From CAZWSX01 sp964636985 (GTDB lineage: Bacteria; Planctomycetota; Planctomycetia; Pirellulales; Pirellulaceae), in contig CAZWSX010000016.1 in assembly GCA_964636985.1 (NCBI GenBank), positions 103,532-167,531 on the forward strand: 64,000 nt of DNA, written 5' to 3'. The stretch's first letter is position 1; each line of letters opens with the position of its first letter. Positions 1 to 10,104 of the stretch are shown here, piece after piece. The notes under the pieces are model-generated. The model was not told the origin of the DNA and searched no databases. It worked only from the letters and a program-made list of their open reading frames with translations. The position numbers and the translations under genes were made by a program.

Positions 1-7
1 GTGGCAT
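1..7 (-). CDS. 5' end of a gene cut by the window edge
   Basis: Only the start is visible. On the minus strand an ATG at 7-5 is preceded by GGAGGG at 18-13 with five bases between, a strong ribosome-binding site. It lies 22 bases after the stop of the preceding gene on the same strand, so it is probably the next gene of the MoxR/BatA-type operon. Only Met-Pro can be read, so no function is proposed. Confidence 0.45.
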
Positions 8-29
8 GGCTTCCCTCCACAATCTCGCG

Positions 30-2450
30 CTATTTTTCCAGGTCTTCCTCGTCGCGCAACCGCTTCGTTTGGTCCGCGACCTCTTTTTGAGTTTTGATCA
101 GGTCGCGAACCAGGTCGAGAACTTCATTGTAAGTCTCCAGGTCGAGCATTTTCTGCAGAACCTGGTCCATATTCGCCAGTAGCTGGTTGGCCGCGACGAT
201 ACTGGCCTCGCAAGCCTCCACGTCGCCGTTGGATTGCCCAGCCGGCGCGACATCGATCTTGCTCAATAGCTCCAACAGCTTCGTTTTGCACTCGGGAAAG
301 TCGTTTGCGACGATCGTATGCAGCGGGATGGCCACCTGTTCCCGTAAGCGGCCTTCTTTGTCGCGTGTGTCGAGGCGGTTGTTGACCATTTCGGCGAACA
401 GCAGGTCGAAGCCGTTGGCAATCCCACCCGTTTCCTGGACCGATTTGTCGATTTGCTGTGACGCCCGCTCGCACCGCAACCGCCGCAGGTCTTTTTGACG
501 ACCGGCCAACACTTCGGGCGATAGCTTTTCCTCCCCCGCTTCGGTGGCGGGCGGCGGCGTCTCGGCTGATGCTGAGCCTCGTGCAGCGAGTTCCGCCTTC
601 ACCCGGACCAGCGAGTCGCGCATTTCGGTCAATTCTTCGACGATCTCCTCGAACCGCCGGCGGAATGTCAGTTCGCGGTTTTCCAGGACTGCCAGCAGGT
701 CGTCGGGCGAAACCACGGTGAACTCGCGACGTTCGCTCAGCCCGATGTTGGGACCGTCGCCGATATCGCGACGGTCGATGGCTTGCGCCAATACGGTGAC
801 CTTTTGACCCGGCTTAAGCTGCCATCGCGGCGACTTCTCGGCCATCGCCAGGATGTCGAGCGGATTAGGGACGTCGAGTTGTAGCGGCGGCGATTTGCGT
901 TCCAGGATTTCGGATTCGACCGGAATCAACTCCGGAGGTTTGTCGTCGACCGCGAGGTCAAGCCGCGCGCTCGCCAAGCCGAAGTCGTCGACCGTCTTCA
1001 CGGTCACAGGCATCCGCACTTGCGGCGTGACCTGCGCTCCGATGCCCGTCAGATCGAGTTCGACCCGCGGTGGCTTGTCGGGCAAGGCCGCGACGAACAC
1101 GCGATGTCGCCGGGCAGCCGAGACACCATCGGTGTCGCGGAGTGAAACTTCGATCGCCAGGTTTCGTTCGAACGACGGGAGCAAGGCAACAGCCTCAGTT
1201 TGGCTTGCCGTAAGCGACGACGGGACGATGGTTCCGCTTTCCGTATCTCGAACCACTACTTCAGCCATCGGCTTGCTGGTAATAAAACGGAGCGTGAGGG
1301 CCGACCCGGCCGGCGCTGCGTTGCCTGAGGGGAGCAGTGGAATGTCGATGCGTTCGTTCGTTTGAAAGGCCGCGCTATCGACCATGTAATCGGGCAATCG
1401 CAGATCCATGGTCGCTTGCGTGACCACGGGACTTTCGACCGCTTCCAAACGATGCGGTTCGATTCGGTAATCGTTCCCGATGACGTGGAACCTGATACTC
1501 GTGGCGAATCGGCGGAAGGGAACGCCGGAGGTGACGTAAATCTGTTTTCCGTCGCGCGGCTTGCCGAGTCGCTTCATCACGGCGGTTCCGCGCTCGCCCG
1601 TATCCAGCCAGTAAGTCACCGTGCACTCGTTGGGGACGTACTTGCTCGTATCGGCGGCGACCTTCAGCGTAAGATCAGCACCACGCGGTGCTTTGAGCGA
1701 AGTACCCGTAAACTCCATCGCTTCCACCGGGATATCGTCATCGCCTCGGCGGATATCGATGCCCACCACCTCGAGCTTCGTCGACCGCGGCCACGGTGTT
1801 GCTGAGAAGAACAAGAGCCGCTCGCAAGCCTTCCGCATCGTTTCCGGTTGAAAGTATGCCAGTGCCATGGCAGGTGCGATCGCACAAACCGCTAACGCCG
1901 CGACCTGAACGAGAGGGCGAAAGTCGAACAGCCGCCGCAAGTCGACTCGAACCAACCCCGCGCCGGCCTGGTCGTGAACTCGGCTCAACATCGCCTGCGC
2001 AAAACGTCCCCGCGGCTCGTCCGGTTTCAGTTCGACGGACGTGATCAGGCTATCGTGCAGATGCGGAAATCGGCGCTCCAAGAGCAACGCCAAGCGATCG
2101 TCGGGCAACGAGACAAACAGTCTTCGCAGGCCTAATTGGTAAAGGCATGCGCCCGCGGCCACGCCGGCGACAAAAGCCAGGAACCAGCGAGCCTCTCGCG
2201 AGAGTTCGTCGCGGCCGAACTTGACTGGCAAGTAGTCGAGGGCAAATGCCACCCAGAAGGTAATTGCCAAGGCGGCGACCGCTGCGAGCAGGGCCTGCAC
2301 GATGACATAAAGACGAATCCGCCGGCGGACTCCGCCCAGGACGGACGGGATCGACCGTCGCGAACCCGCGTCAAGCGGACGGGGCGGCTCCAATCCGTCG
2401 GCACCCGCCGGAGGGCGAGTGTAAGGCGACGGCGTTGGAGCAATCGACAT
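30..2450 (-). CDS. Large coiled-coil membrane protein of the MoxR/BatA cluster (DUF4175-like)
   Basis: 806 residues. Two hydrophobic segments near residues 47-70 and 89-108 and a third near 178-196 anchor it; the rest is a long extracytoplasmic-looking region of beta-rich segments. The last ~220 residues are charged and helical, with E/K/R-rich heptad-like stretches, and look like coiled coil. The general plan, N-terminal membrane segments followed by a long periplasmic part ending in coiled coil, resembles DUF4175-type proteins found beside MoxR/BatA genes. I recognise no catalytic motif. It follows the large VWA protein after 239 bases, so it is probably in the same transcription unit. A scaffolding role with the VWA proteins is inferred from position only. 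Confidence 0.7.
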   Translation of the reverse strand: MSIAPTPSPYTRPPAGADGLEPPRPLDAGSRRSIPSVLGGVRRRIRLYVIVQALLAAVAALAITFWVAFALDYLPVKFGRDELSREARWFLAFVAGVAAGACLYQLGLRRLFVSLPDDRLALLLERRFPHLHDSLITSVELKPDEPRGRFAQAMLSRVHDQAGAGLVRVDLRRLFDFRPLVQVAALAVCAIAPAMALAYFQPETMRKACERLLFFSATPWPRSTKLEVVGIDIRRGDDDIPVEAMEFTGTSLKAPRGADLTLKVAADTSKYVPNECTVTYWLDTGERGTAVMKRLGKPRDGKQIYVTSGVPFRRFATSIRFHVIGNDYRIEPHRLEAVESPVVTQATMDLRLPDYMVDSAAFQTNERIDIPLLPSGNAAPAGSALTLRFITSKPMAEVVVRDTESGTIVPSSLTASQTEAVALLPSFERNLAIEVSLRDTDGVSAARRHRVFVAALPDKPPRVELDLTGIGAQVTPQVRMPVTVKTVDDFGLASARLDLAVDDKPPELIPVESEILERKSPPLQLDVPNPLDILAMAEKSPRWQLKPGQKVTVLAQAIDRRDIGDGPNIGLSERREFTVVSPDDLLAVLENRELTFRRRFEEIVEELTEMRDSLVRVKAELAARGSASAETPPPATEAGEEKLSPEVLAGRQKDLRRLRCERASQQIDKSVQETGGIANGFDLLFAEMVNNRLDTRDKEGRLREQVAIPLHTIVANDFPECKTKLLELLSKIDVAPAGQSNGDVEACEASIVAANQLLANMDQVLQKMLDLETYNEVLDLVRDLIKTQKEVADQTKRLRDEEDLEK

Positions 2451-2689
2451 CGAGCACTTTCCTGCGAACTCGGGACGGGGACCGGGCTAGCATCTAAGAC
2501 GATCTACAAAGCAAACACCAAGCCGGAATTCCGGTTCCATCATCAATTCTTAATTATAGGGCGTAATAGGGGTTTTCTGGAATTTGGATTTCCCGCTTTT
2601 TCCGGCTTATGCCCGGCGATTAGGCACATTTTGACCCCTGTTGCCCATACCCTGCGCTGCTGATTTCGTCAGCCCGACATAGGCCACCC

Positions 2690-5560
2690 TTATGCCAAAC
2701 GATGCAGCCGCCGGATCAACCACTCCAGCGATAAAGCAGTAACGACCAGTGCCAATAACCACGCCATCAATGCAAATTGGAATCGCTTATCCGACCCACC
2801 GCCCACGACCGCGGTGTCGTCTTGCGGATTCAATAACTTCCAGACCGGCTGCTGTGGGCCAGTCGCCGCATCGGTCCCGACAAAATAGTGCCCGCCACTT
2901 TTGCGCGCCAGGTTCGTGAGCACCGCATCATTTCGCTGCGACCGTTCTGTTTCGGTACTAGGCAGCCGAGCGCGGAATTCGGCCGTGAGAAGATCCTCCA
3001 AGCCCGCTCCTGGAATTGGCAACTCGACGCGATAGTCCCCTTCGATCGTCGCCGAGACTTGCTCGGTGTAGATCCCTTGGCGGTCGTTGTCTTGCAGCTT
3101 CTTGAGTTCGATCGGCAGTCGCAAGCCATCGGGGCGAACGAGATAGGCGCCAACCTGAGGTTGCGTGAGAGGACGGAATTGCTCGTCGACGAGCGTGGCA
3201 CGAATTCCCACTCGTTCGCCGAGTGTGCACCGCTGCTTATCCACCAGCAGCATGCCGCGCTTGGCATCGCGGAGGATACGTCCTTCCGAGACCCAACGCA
3301 ACAGCTTGGTATAGAACTCTTCGAAGTAGGCCTCGTCGGTGGCCCGAGTTCGCCACATTTCGCCGCTCCCCAAATAAAACACGCGGCCCGAGCCAAAGAA
3401 ATGGCTGGCCATGTAAATGGGAAACTCGTTGTCGGCGCGAGCCTCGGGATCGGCGAAGCGTGAGTAAACGATGGCCCCCGGCTTGGGATCCTTCACCATG
3501 TAATAACCAAAGACGCCGCCTAGGGTCTTCCAGGTGTTTTGGCTCTTTTCCGCTTCCGTGCCCAGCCACAGAAACTCGGCCGAGAGCCCTTCGCGCGTGA
3601 ACTCGATCGGCCGGGCTTGTTCGGAACCGAATCGTCCCAGGTCGTACGCCACGCCGCTGTTAAAGAAGATCACCGGGTAAAGTTCGCGGATCGTCTTGAG
3701 ACGCCCCGTGTCGCGTTTGCCGCTCCACTCCGGCGTGTGGATGGGGCCGGCGACGACGATCAAGCCGCCCGATTGCTCGCTGACCCAGCGCTCGAGTGAA
3801 GCGATCTGCAAATCGTCGAGCCTCGACCAATCGGGGTCGAACGCGACGATGGCGTCGAACTCGAACAGTTCATTCTCCGTTTTGGGAAACTCGGTGAGAA
3901 TGTGATGCCCTTCCTGAGCCGCGCCCCCCTTGGCTGTTTGCAGCAACACTGAGACTTCGGTATCGCGATCGCGATAGAGCTGATTGCGCAGGAAGATGAA
4001 ATCCCGCGCCGGGCCCCCCGCGATCAACAGCACGCGGTTCTTGCGATCGACAATCTCGACGTTGGCCGACCGTTCGTTGTCGGTGAGGTTCGATTCGCCT
4101 GCTTGGGGGCGAATCCGCAGTCGAAATTCGTGCTTGCCCGTGAAATCCTTGCCAGGCGAGATTTCGAACTTGATGGCGATGATCTCGCCCCCGCCTGGAA
4201 GTTCCAGCCGCCGGGCATCGTGTGCTTTTTCCGGAAGCGTGCTGGTATCGACGCCGGGTAACGTCGGCTTGGAAACCAGTTCGACATCGGCCGACACGGC
4301 CTCGCCGCCGGTTGCCTGAAAATGTCCGGTGATGGTGAACTTGTCGCCTGGGTAAACGCGGCGGGGCGCCTCGATATCAACGACGCGAAGATTGAGCGGC
4401 GCCTTATCGGTGCCAAGACCGATCGGGAAGATCGGCAGTCCCGCTTCCGATGCCGCTTGCGCCGCGAGGTCGACGTCACTTCCGGCAGTGCTGTTGCCGT
4501 CGGTGAGGACGATCACGCCAGCGGCGGTACCTCCTCGCTCGGCGACTACGGTGGCTCTCAGGGCCGCTCCCAGTCGCGTTTCAACGCCCCGTGGCGCGAT
4601 GGCTTCCTGCCAATCGATGTTCTGTGTCTTGCTTTCGTTTGCTGCGGGCTTTGCCGGATTGGGAGCTGGCGTCTCGGCGGTCGCGGAAGTAGGAAACCAA
4701 GTTTGACCTGTGAGCAACTGATCGAGTTGGACGTGATCGCTCATCAGTTGACAGGCAGCAAGTGCCACACCCCCGGCGAGCATGACCCATCCCGAATACA
4801 GCAGGAGCCAATCGCGAGGCTTGGCGGGACGGCGCTCGCCCACGGCCATCAAGAAGACATCGTCGCCAGCGGTCGCACCGAAGAACTGCCTCACGATCGC
4901 GATCAAGGCGATCAGAAACATCAGCACGCCGATGCCAAGGATTCCTGCAGCGATCAAAGCCAAGGTCTGCGCGGAGATCGCCGCCGCAGGCAGAGCGGGC
5001 TGGGTTGTTGCCCCAGGCGTTCCCGTTGCCGGTTGCGCGATGTGAACGACACCTTCCGATGTGCGCGGAAACGATGCAACCAGCACCGGACGATCGTCCT
5101 GATCGAACCGCATTACATCGACGTTGCTTTGCTTGCGAAGCTCCGTCAGCAGTGGGCCATTGGCGAACGCGTCGATCATTTCTTCCGCGCGGCTTTTGCC
5201 TCCTTTGGCATCACGAATGGCCATGCTCTGACTGGTGTCGAGCATCAGGACCACGCGCGAAGGACGCACGGCGACGCGTTCAACTCGCCGGTCGAGTTGC
5301 AAAAACCAGACGACCAAAAACAGAAGTGTCGCGACGCGCATCAACTGCAAAAACCACGATACCGGCAGTGAAAGCTCCACCGTGTCGCGCCGATTGAGCC
5401 GCAGCGACAGGCCGATGAAGACCAGCACGGCAATGCCCGCCACGAGCCAGTGCCACGGCTCACTGAAATCGACCATGCGTCCCACGCGATACCGCCACCG
5501 CTGGGTCTCGATGGGAGCTGATTGAGCGAGAATCGCGAATTGGGTGAGGGTGTGGATCAT
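2690..5560 (-). CDS. VWA-domain membrane protein with a split VWA fold
   Basis: 956 residues. Membrane segments at about 37-52 and 67-86 are followed by a von Willebrand factor A domain whose metal site DTSQS lies at 108-112 and whose later conserved segment LTDGNS lies at 352-357. Between them is an insertion carrying two more strongly hydrophobic segments, about 200-224 and 251-271, plus a Pro/Ala-rich linker. After the VWA part comes a CARDB/Ig-like region, then a glutamine-amidotransferase-like Rossmann segment (about 500-720), and a final membrane helix near 928-950. It overlaps the upstream BatA-type gene by four bases (ATGA-type), so the two are translationally coupled. VWA proteins beside MoxR ATPases are thought to bind protein partners via metal. 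The exact target is unknown. Confidence 0.85.
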   Translation of the reverse strand: MIHTLTQFAILAQSAPIETQRWRYRVGRMVDFSEPWHWLVAGIAVLVFIGLSLRLNRRDTVELSLPVSWFLQLMRVATLLFLVVWFLQLDRRVERVAVRPSRVVLMLDTSQSMAIRDAKGGKSRAEEMIDAFANGPLLTELRKQSNVDVMRFDQDDRPVLVASFPRTSEGVVHIAQPATGTPGATTQPALPAAAISAQTLALIAAGILGIGVLMFLIALIAIVRQFFGATAGDDVFLMAVGERRPAKPRDWLLLYSGWVMLAGGVALAACQLMSDHVQLDQLLTGQTWFPTSATAETPAPNPAKPAANESKTQNIDWQEAIAPRGVETRLGAALRATVVAERGGTAAGVIVLTDGNSTAGSDVDLAAQAASEAGLPIFPIGLGTDKAPLNLRVVDIEAPRRVYPGDKFTITGHFQATGGEAVSADVELVSKPTLPGVDTSTLPEKAHDARRLELPGGGEIIAIKFEISPGKDFTGKHEFRLRIRPQAGESNLTDNERSANVEIVDRKNRVLLIAGGPARDFIFLRNQLYRDRDTEVSVLLQTAKGGAAQEGHHILTEFPKTENELFEFDAIVAFDPDWSRLDDLQIASLERWVSEQSGGLIVVAGPIHTPEWSGKRDTGRLKTIRELYPVIFFNSGVAYDLGRFGSEQARPIEFTREGLSAEFLWLGTEAEKSQNTWKTLGGVFGYYMVKDPKPGAIVYSRFADPEARADNEFPIYMASHFFGSGRVFYLGSGEMWRTRATDEAYFEEFYTKLLRWVSEGRILRDAKRGMLLVDKQRCTLGERVGIRATLVDEQFRPLTQPQVGAYLVRPDGLRLPIELKKLQDNDRQGIYTEQVSATIEGDYRVELPIPGAGLEDLLTAEFRARLPSTETERSQRNDAVLTNLARKSGGHYFVGTDAATGPQQPVWKLLNPQDDTAVVGGGSDKRFQFALMAWLLALVVTALSLEWLIRRLHRLA

Positions 5561-7878
5561 GCGGTTGCCACCCCTCCACGCACGGCGTGGCCGCTCGTCC
5601 AGAATGCGAGAATCTGTTCCAGCGCGAGCATCGCGGCTAAAACCGCAAGCACCACGGTGCTGAAGTTCTGTCCCGATTGATCGGATAGCGTCGGTTCGAT
5701 TTCGTCCGCCGCACGGACTTGGGTCAGTCCCTCGAATTTTTGTTGCAGGTCCTCCAGCGATACACGGGCCATTTCCCCTTCGTCGGCCGGAACGTTGACC
5801 GCGTATCGCATGATGTCGGGCGACCCTTCCTTGGTCAGCAAATCGGCTTCGTAGATTCCGGCCCGGTCGGTGATGCTCTCGCCGGTCGCAGGATCAAAGG
5901 TGGGGAAAAGCGATAAAGGAGCCGTCTTGTTTTCCCGCCTGGCGTTTATTTTCAATTCGATTGACGGCTTGCCTTGCATGTCGGGCGTTTTGATAAGCGA
6001 CTCGGGCAAGTGCCGTGTATCGGTCCACTCGACTGCGATGGCGCCGCCCGTATGCAACGACGAAGTTGGGCTTGGCCGCTCCGCCAAAACGGATTGCGTC
6101 TTGAGAGCCACCACGACGAAACTCGGGTTCTTTGCCCAGTCGTTCCACTCGGGACCAACGGTGGTGAGAAGCGTCAACGTGCGGCCTTCGCCGACGGGCT
6201 TCTCGAGCATCAGGGGATGTCCGCCTCGTAGCGACGCCGCGACTACCAGCGGATGTTCGGGCGAAGGAGTCCAACCACGTTGCAGCGGAAAGTACTTCTC
6301 GAAGATCACGCCCGTGAGAAACGAGTTCCGGTCGCCGCGGAAGAACGAGAAGACTGGATGATCTTCGGCGATCAAGTCCGGGCCATCGTTCTCGGTTCCG
6401 GCAGGCAACGCAACCGGCGAATCGATCGGCGCCGGCAACAGGCCATTGCCTTCTAAGTACAACGCCGAATTCACATGCGAAACTTGCGTGTTGGGACCGA
6501 ACGCGAACAGCACACCGCCACCGCCCGTTGCGTATTCGGTCAGGGCTTTGACTAACGGAGACTCGAATCGCGGCACATCCAGAAGGTACACCGCAGTGAA
6601 CGCCCGCAAGTCGTTGGCGGTGATGTCTTGCACACCCTCGGGGCGGCGGATTTCGGCAATGATCCCCGTGTTCGACCGTTCAAGTGGCTTAAAGGCCGCT
6701 GCCAGGTGATAGGCGTGAATCTGGTTGTCGGAGCCGTCGACAATTAACACCCGCTGGCCGGCGGGACAATCGAGCACGCACCAGCGGCGGTTGTCGGCGG
6801 CCACCGCGTCGTCTCCGAGCGTGACTTCGACCACGTGCTTGCCGGGGACTTGGAAGAAGGTTTGCAATCGCCGCGTCACGCTTTCGCCGGGAGCGAGCGA
6901 GTCGATCACGACCGTCGGCAGGTCTTCGATGGTTGGCTCGGGGCTTTCACCGGTTCCTGGAACGGGCGATTGCCAGATGCGAGCCTTGCATTGCACGCGG
7001 GTCGCGGCGGTAGTCCCCTGATTGCGGATGGTCACGTTCACGAAGATCGGCACGCCGGCCGCGCGTGCGCCGCCATCGGGCACCAGATCGACAATCGAAA
7101 CGTTCGGCTCGACTGTTTTTCCGCACTGAACGAATTGAATCTCGCAACCCACCTGCTTGAGCTTCTGCAAAAGCTCGATGGCTTCGGCCGAGTCGCGCCA
7201 GTCTCGCTGCCGGAAGTCGGACAACAGGTAAACGATCCGCGTTTCGCGAGGGTCAGGCTCCAGGCTTTGGGCCAGCCAGCGCAGTCCGCTGACGGGCTCG
7301 AGCGAGAGTTCGGTTGGTTTCCAACTTCCGCGCAACCGGTTGAGTTTTTCCAAAGTCGTTGCGTCGAGCAAGTCGTCGACAATGTCGGCCAGGTTGCCTG
7401 CCAACTCCGCCGAGCCCGACTCGGCCGCATCGTCAGCCGCAAATCGCAGTCGAGAGAGCCGGGCCACCGTTGCCCGGTGCTCGCCCGAAAGATCCGAGGC
7501 GCGGCGCAAAAGGTCGTTCGTCAGGTTCTGTGCTACGTCGAAGACGCTCGTCCCGCCGGCGCGTTCGCTGGTCGAGAGGCTGTCGTCGATGAGGACGATA
7601 TGCCGCGTGGAGGCGCCTCCAGCCAGGAACGACCACTGTTTGGGCGCCACCCACTGCGCTGCCACCAGCGCCGCGAGCGCAACCGCCGCCATTCGCGAAA
7701 GGAGCAGCAGCAATTGCTTGAGCCACAACCAATGACGCTGGCGCTTGTGACTCTTAAGCAGGAACTCCATCGCCCCCCAGCGTACGGTGCGGTGCCGCAG
7801 CAAGTTGATCAGGTGGATCAACGCCGGCAGAGCGACCAGAGCTAAACCCCAAAGTAGGGGAGGGTAAAGGAAGGACAT
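5557..7878 (-). CDS. BatA-type VWA membrane protein
   Basis: 773 residues. The N-terminus is the BatA-type double membrane segment: a hydrophobic stretch at about 5-25 with the LRHR basic turn and a second at 57-78. A VWA-like domain follows with a DDSLS metal-site motif near residue 98, then a CARDB-like beta domain around 270-370 and a Rossmann-like segment. A C-terminal membrane helix lies near 745-765. BatA/BatB proteins (named from Bacteroides aerotolerance) form membrane complexes and are almost always encoded with MoxR and DUF58 proteins, as here. The start ATG follows the DUF58 gene by 45 bases. It overlaps the downstream VWA gene by four bases. Confidence 0.85.
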   Translation of the reverse strand: MSFLYPPLLWGLALVALPALIHLINLLRHRTVRWGAMEFLLKSHKRQRHWLWLKQLLLLLSRMAAVALAALVAAQWVAPKQWSFLAGGASTRHIVLIDDSLSTSERAGGTSVFDVAQNLTNDLLRRASDLSGEHRATVARLSRLRFAADDAAESGSAELAGNLADIVDDLLDATTLEKLNRLRGSWKPTELSLEPVSGLRWLAQSLEPDPRETRIVYLLSDFRQRDWRDSAEAIELLQKLKQVGCEIQFVQCGKTVEPNVSIVDLVPDGGARAAGVPIFVNVTIRNQGTTAATRVQCKARIWQSPVPGTGESPEPTIEDLPTVVIDSLAPGESVTRRLQTFFQVPGKHVVEVTLGDDAVAADNRRWCVLDCPAGQRVLIVDGSDNQIHAYHLAAAFKPLERSNTGIIAEIRRPEGVQDITANDLRAFTAVYLLDVPRFESPLVKALTEYATGGGGVLFAFGPNTQVSHVNSALYLEGNGLLPAPIDSPVALPAGTENDGPDLIAEDHPVFSFFRGDRNSFLTGVIFEKYFPLQRGWTPSPEHPLVVAASLRGGHPLMLEKPVGEGRTLTLLTTVGPEWNDWAKNPSFVVVALKTQSVLAERPSPTSSLHTGGAIAVEWTDTRHLPESLIKTPDMQGKPSIELKINARRENKTAPLSLFPTFDPATGESITDRAGIYEADLLTKEGSPDIMRYAVNVPADEGEMARVSLEDLQQKFEGLTQVRAADEIEPTLSDQSGQNFSTVVLAVLAAMLALEQILAFWTSGHAVRGGVATA

Positions 7879-7923
7879 GACCGGCTACAAAAGCAACTTT
7901 GGGGAAGGGGAGGGTGGGGGACA

Positions 7924-8826
7924 CTAATGCTGACGGTGAACATGCAGGCGGCGAGTCAGCAGCGCCGTGAGCGCCGCATCGAGCGGGTAACTGGTGCGGA
8001 TCAACTGGTAATCGACGGCGATGCGGGCACACTCGCGGCGGACTTCGTCGAGGAACAATTGCAACTCTCGCAAGTATCCCTCGCGGAGAGCTCGTGGATT
8101 GCAGTGGAGCGAATCACCTAGTTCGAGGCCTTCGAATTTGGTCGGACCAGAAAAAGGGAAGTCCAGTTCGTCGTCGTCCATCACGTGCAAGGCGATGATG
8201 TCGTGTCCTTGCTGCCGCAGCAGTTTGAGGCCGCGGAAGAGGCCATCGCGATCGCCGAGCAAGTCGGAGATTAAGACGACAATCCCGCGATTGGGATAAG
8301 CTTCGGCGACTTCTTGCAGCACGGGAAAGAGATTCGTTTTTTCCCGCGGCGCTTGAGCATCGAGCGATTCCAGGATCGCGTGCATGTGGTGGTGGCCGCT
8401 ACGAATGGGGACGCGTCCCCGCAAGTGCTCGTCGAACGAACAACACCCGACTGCGTCCTGCTGGTGCAGAATCATGTACGCCAGCGAAGCGGCCGCAGTT
8501 CGGGCGTACTCGACTTTGTTGAGCGGACCTCGCCCGTAGCTCATGCTGGCCGAGAGATCGACGAGCATCAGGCAGCGAAGGTTGGTTTCCTCTTCGAACT
8601 GCTTGACGACCAAACGGTCCTGCCGCGCCCACACCTTCCAGTCGACGTGACGCAGGTCGTCGCCGTGGGTGTACTCGCGGTGCTGAACGAAGTCGACGCT
8701 CTGGCCCAGGTAGGGGCTGCGGTGCATCCCTGCCAGGAATCCTTCGACGATATATTTGGCACGCAGCTCCAGTCGGCCGATCTTGCGGATCGCCTCAGGA
8801 TGCAAAAAGCGTTTTGAATCGGGCAT
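7924..8826 (-). CDS. DUF58 domain-containing protein
   Basis: 300 residues, the usual size. DUF58 proteins have a degenerate VWA-like fold: here the motif DLSASMSYG lies near residues 92-100, preceded by the family signature around YTHGDDLRHVDWKVWAR. No signal peptide or membrane helix is seen, so it is cytoplasmic or peripheral. Its first 32 bases overlap the end of the moxR-like gene, so translation is coupled. In the family this protein is thought to work with the MoxR ATPase as an adaptor or chaperone partner; the substrate here is not known. Confidence 0.92.
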   Translation of the reverse strand: MPDSKRFLHPEAIRKIGRLELRAKYIVEGFLAGMHRSPYLGQSVDFVQHREYTHGDDLRHVDWKVWARQDRLVVKQFEEETNLRCLMLVDLSASMSYGRGPLNKVEYARTAAASLAYMILHQQDAVGCCSFDEHLRGRVPIRSGHHHMHAILESLDAQAPREKTNLFPVLQEVAEAYPNRGIVVLISDLLGDRDGLFRGLKLLRQQGHDIIALHVMDDDELDFPFSGPTKFEGLELGDSLHCNPRALREGYLRELQLFLDEVRRECARIAVDYQLIRTSYPLDAALTALLTRRLHVHRQH

Positions 8827-9853
8827 CTTGCGTCAGTTCGCTTTCGCGGCTGGGTGTCTCGGCAACCAGTTGATCGATCAAAGCATCCGGCGTCAGGCCA
8901 TCGCTGGCGGCGGCGAAGTTCAGGGTCACGCGGTGGCGCAGCACGGGCTTGGCCAGGGCCTGAATATCTTCGACGGCCACATGGGTTCGGCCTTGCAACA
9001 GAGCGCGGGCCTTTCCGCCAAGCACCAAAAACTGCACGGCGCGTGGCCCGGCGCCCCACGCCACTTTGTCCTTGACGAAGGCGGGAACGCCCGGCTCGTC
9101 GACACGCGTTTGTCGCACCAGCGTGAGCGCATAGCGAACCACGTGATCGGAGGCCGGTACCTCGCGGACGAGCCGCTGCAATTCCAAAATGCGCACGGCG
9201 TCGAGCACGGGATGGATCTCGTCCCGCATCGTGGCGGTGGTCCGACGGGCAACCTCGAACTCTTCCTGGAACGACGGGTATTTAACGAAGACCTTGAACA
9301 TGAAGCGGTCTTGTTGCGCTTCGGGTAGCGGGTAGGTTCCCTCTTGCTCGATCGGGTTTTGCGTTGCGAGCACAAAGAAGGGATCGGACAACTGGTGCCG
9401 CATCCGGCCGACCGTCACGTGCCGCTCTTGCATCGCTTCCAAAAGAGCTGCCTGAGTCTTAGGAGGCGTCCGGTTGATTTCGTCGGCCAGCACCACGTTC
9501 GAGAAAAGTGGCCCTTCCAGAAACCGCCGTTCGCGAGCACCGGTTGCCTTGTTCTCTTCCAGGATTTCCGTGCCCGTGATGTCGGCCGGCATCAAGTCGG
9601 GAGTGAATTGAATGCGGCTGAACGAAAGGCTCATCGTCCGCGCGAGTGAGCTAATGAGCAGCGTCTTAGCGAGTCCGGGCACGCCTTCCAAGAGGCAGTG
9701 ACCACGGGCGAACAGCGTGATCAAAAGCTCTTCAATAACCTGCCGCTGTCCGACAATGACCTGCTGGAGCTGCGTTTCGATTTGGGCCTTCGCCTCAGCC
9801 AGCTGGCGAATGGCCTCGTCTCCGAGGTGAGAAGGAGCGTCAACCGCACTCAT
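8795..9853 (-). CDS. MoxR-family AAA+ ATPase
   Basis: 352 residues. The Walker A site is the typical MoxR form GVPGLAKT at 57-64, the Walker B segment VLADEI is at 121-126, and the sensor region reading ATQNPIEQEGTYPLPEAQ follows. A helical lid domain forms the C-terminal third. I chose ATG at 9853 because GGAAAG lies seven bases upstream; a longer reading would begin with TTG five codons earlier and has no ribosome-binding site. MoxR ATPases are chaperone-like and act with VWA proteins, which are encoded directly downstream. The gene is preceded by 251 bases without a gene, so an operon promoter may lie there. Confidence 0.95.
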   Translation of the reverse strand: MSAVDAPSHLGDEAIRQLAEAKAQIETQLQQVIVGQRQVIEELLITLFARGHCLLEGVPGLAKTLLISSLARTMSLSFSRIQFTPDLMPADITGTEILEENKATGARERRFLEGPLFSNVVLADEINRTPPKTQAALLEAMQERHVTVGRMRHQLSDPFFVLATQNPIEQEGTYPLPEAQQDRFMFKVFVKYPSFQEEFEVARRTTATMRDEIHPVLDAVRILELQRLVREVPASDHVVRYALTLVRQTRVDEPGVPAFVKDKVAWGAGPRAVQFLVLGGKARALLQGRTHVAVEDIQALAKPVLRHRVTLNFAAASDGLTPDALIDQLVAETPSRESELTQDARFKTLFAS

Positions 9854-10104
9854 GGTGCAACTTTCCAAAGGGTCCTACAGCCCAAGGGGCCCGACTGCTG
9901 TTCCAAAACTCACAGTCCGAAAATGTACGATCCGAAAAGCGAGCCACCAGCTAGGTTACTTTGCTCGCCATAGGCGACCCCACCGCAACCCCGATTCGGC
10001 AGGCGACAATTCCCGCCTCTGGCGACACATTAGCAGTTTATTCCATTTAAGAGGACTTTACCGCCTCGGCAATGAAAAAGCGGCCGCTGAGGGGGAGTGG
10101 AAGC

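Noticed and set aside
4322..5371. 349-codon ORF on the plus strand
   Set aside because: It lies opposite the large VWA gene; its composition (His/Arg/Asp-rich) is that of an antisense shadow and it has no ribosome-binding site.
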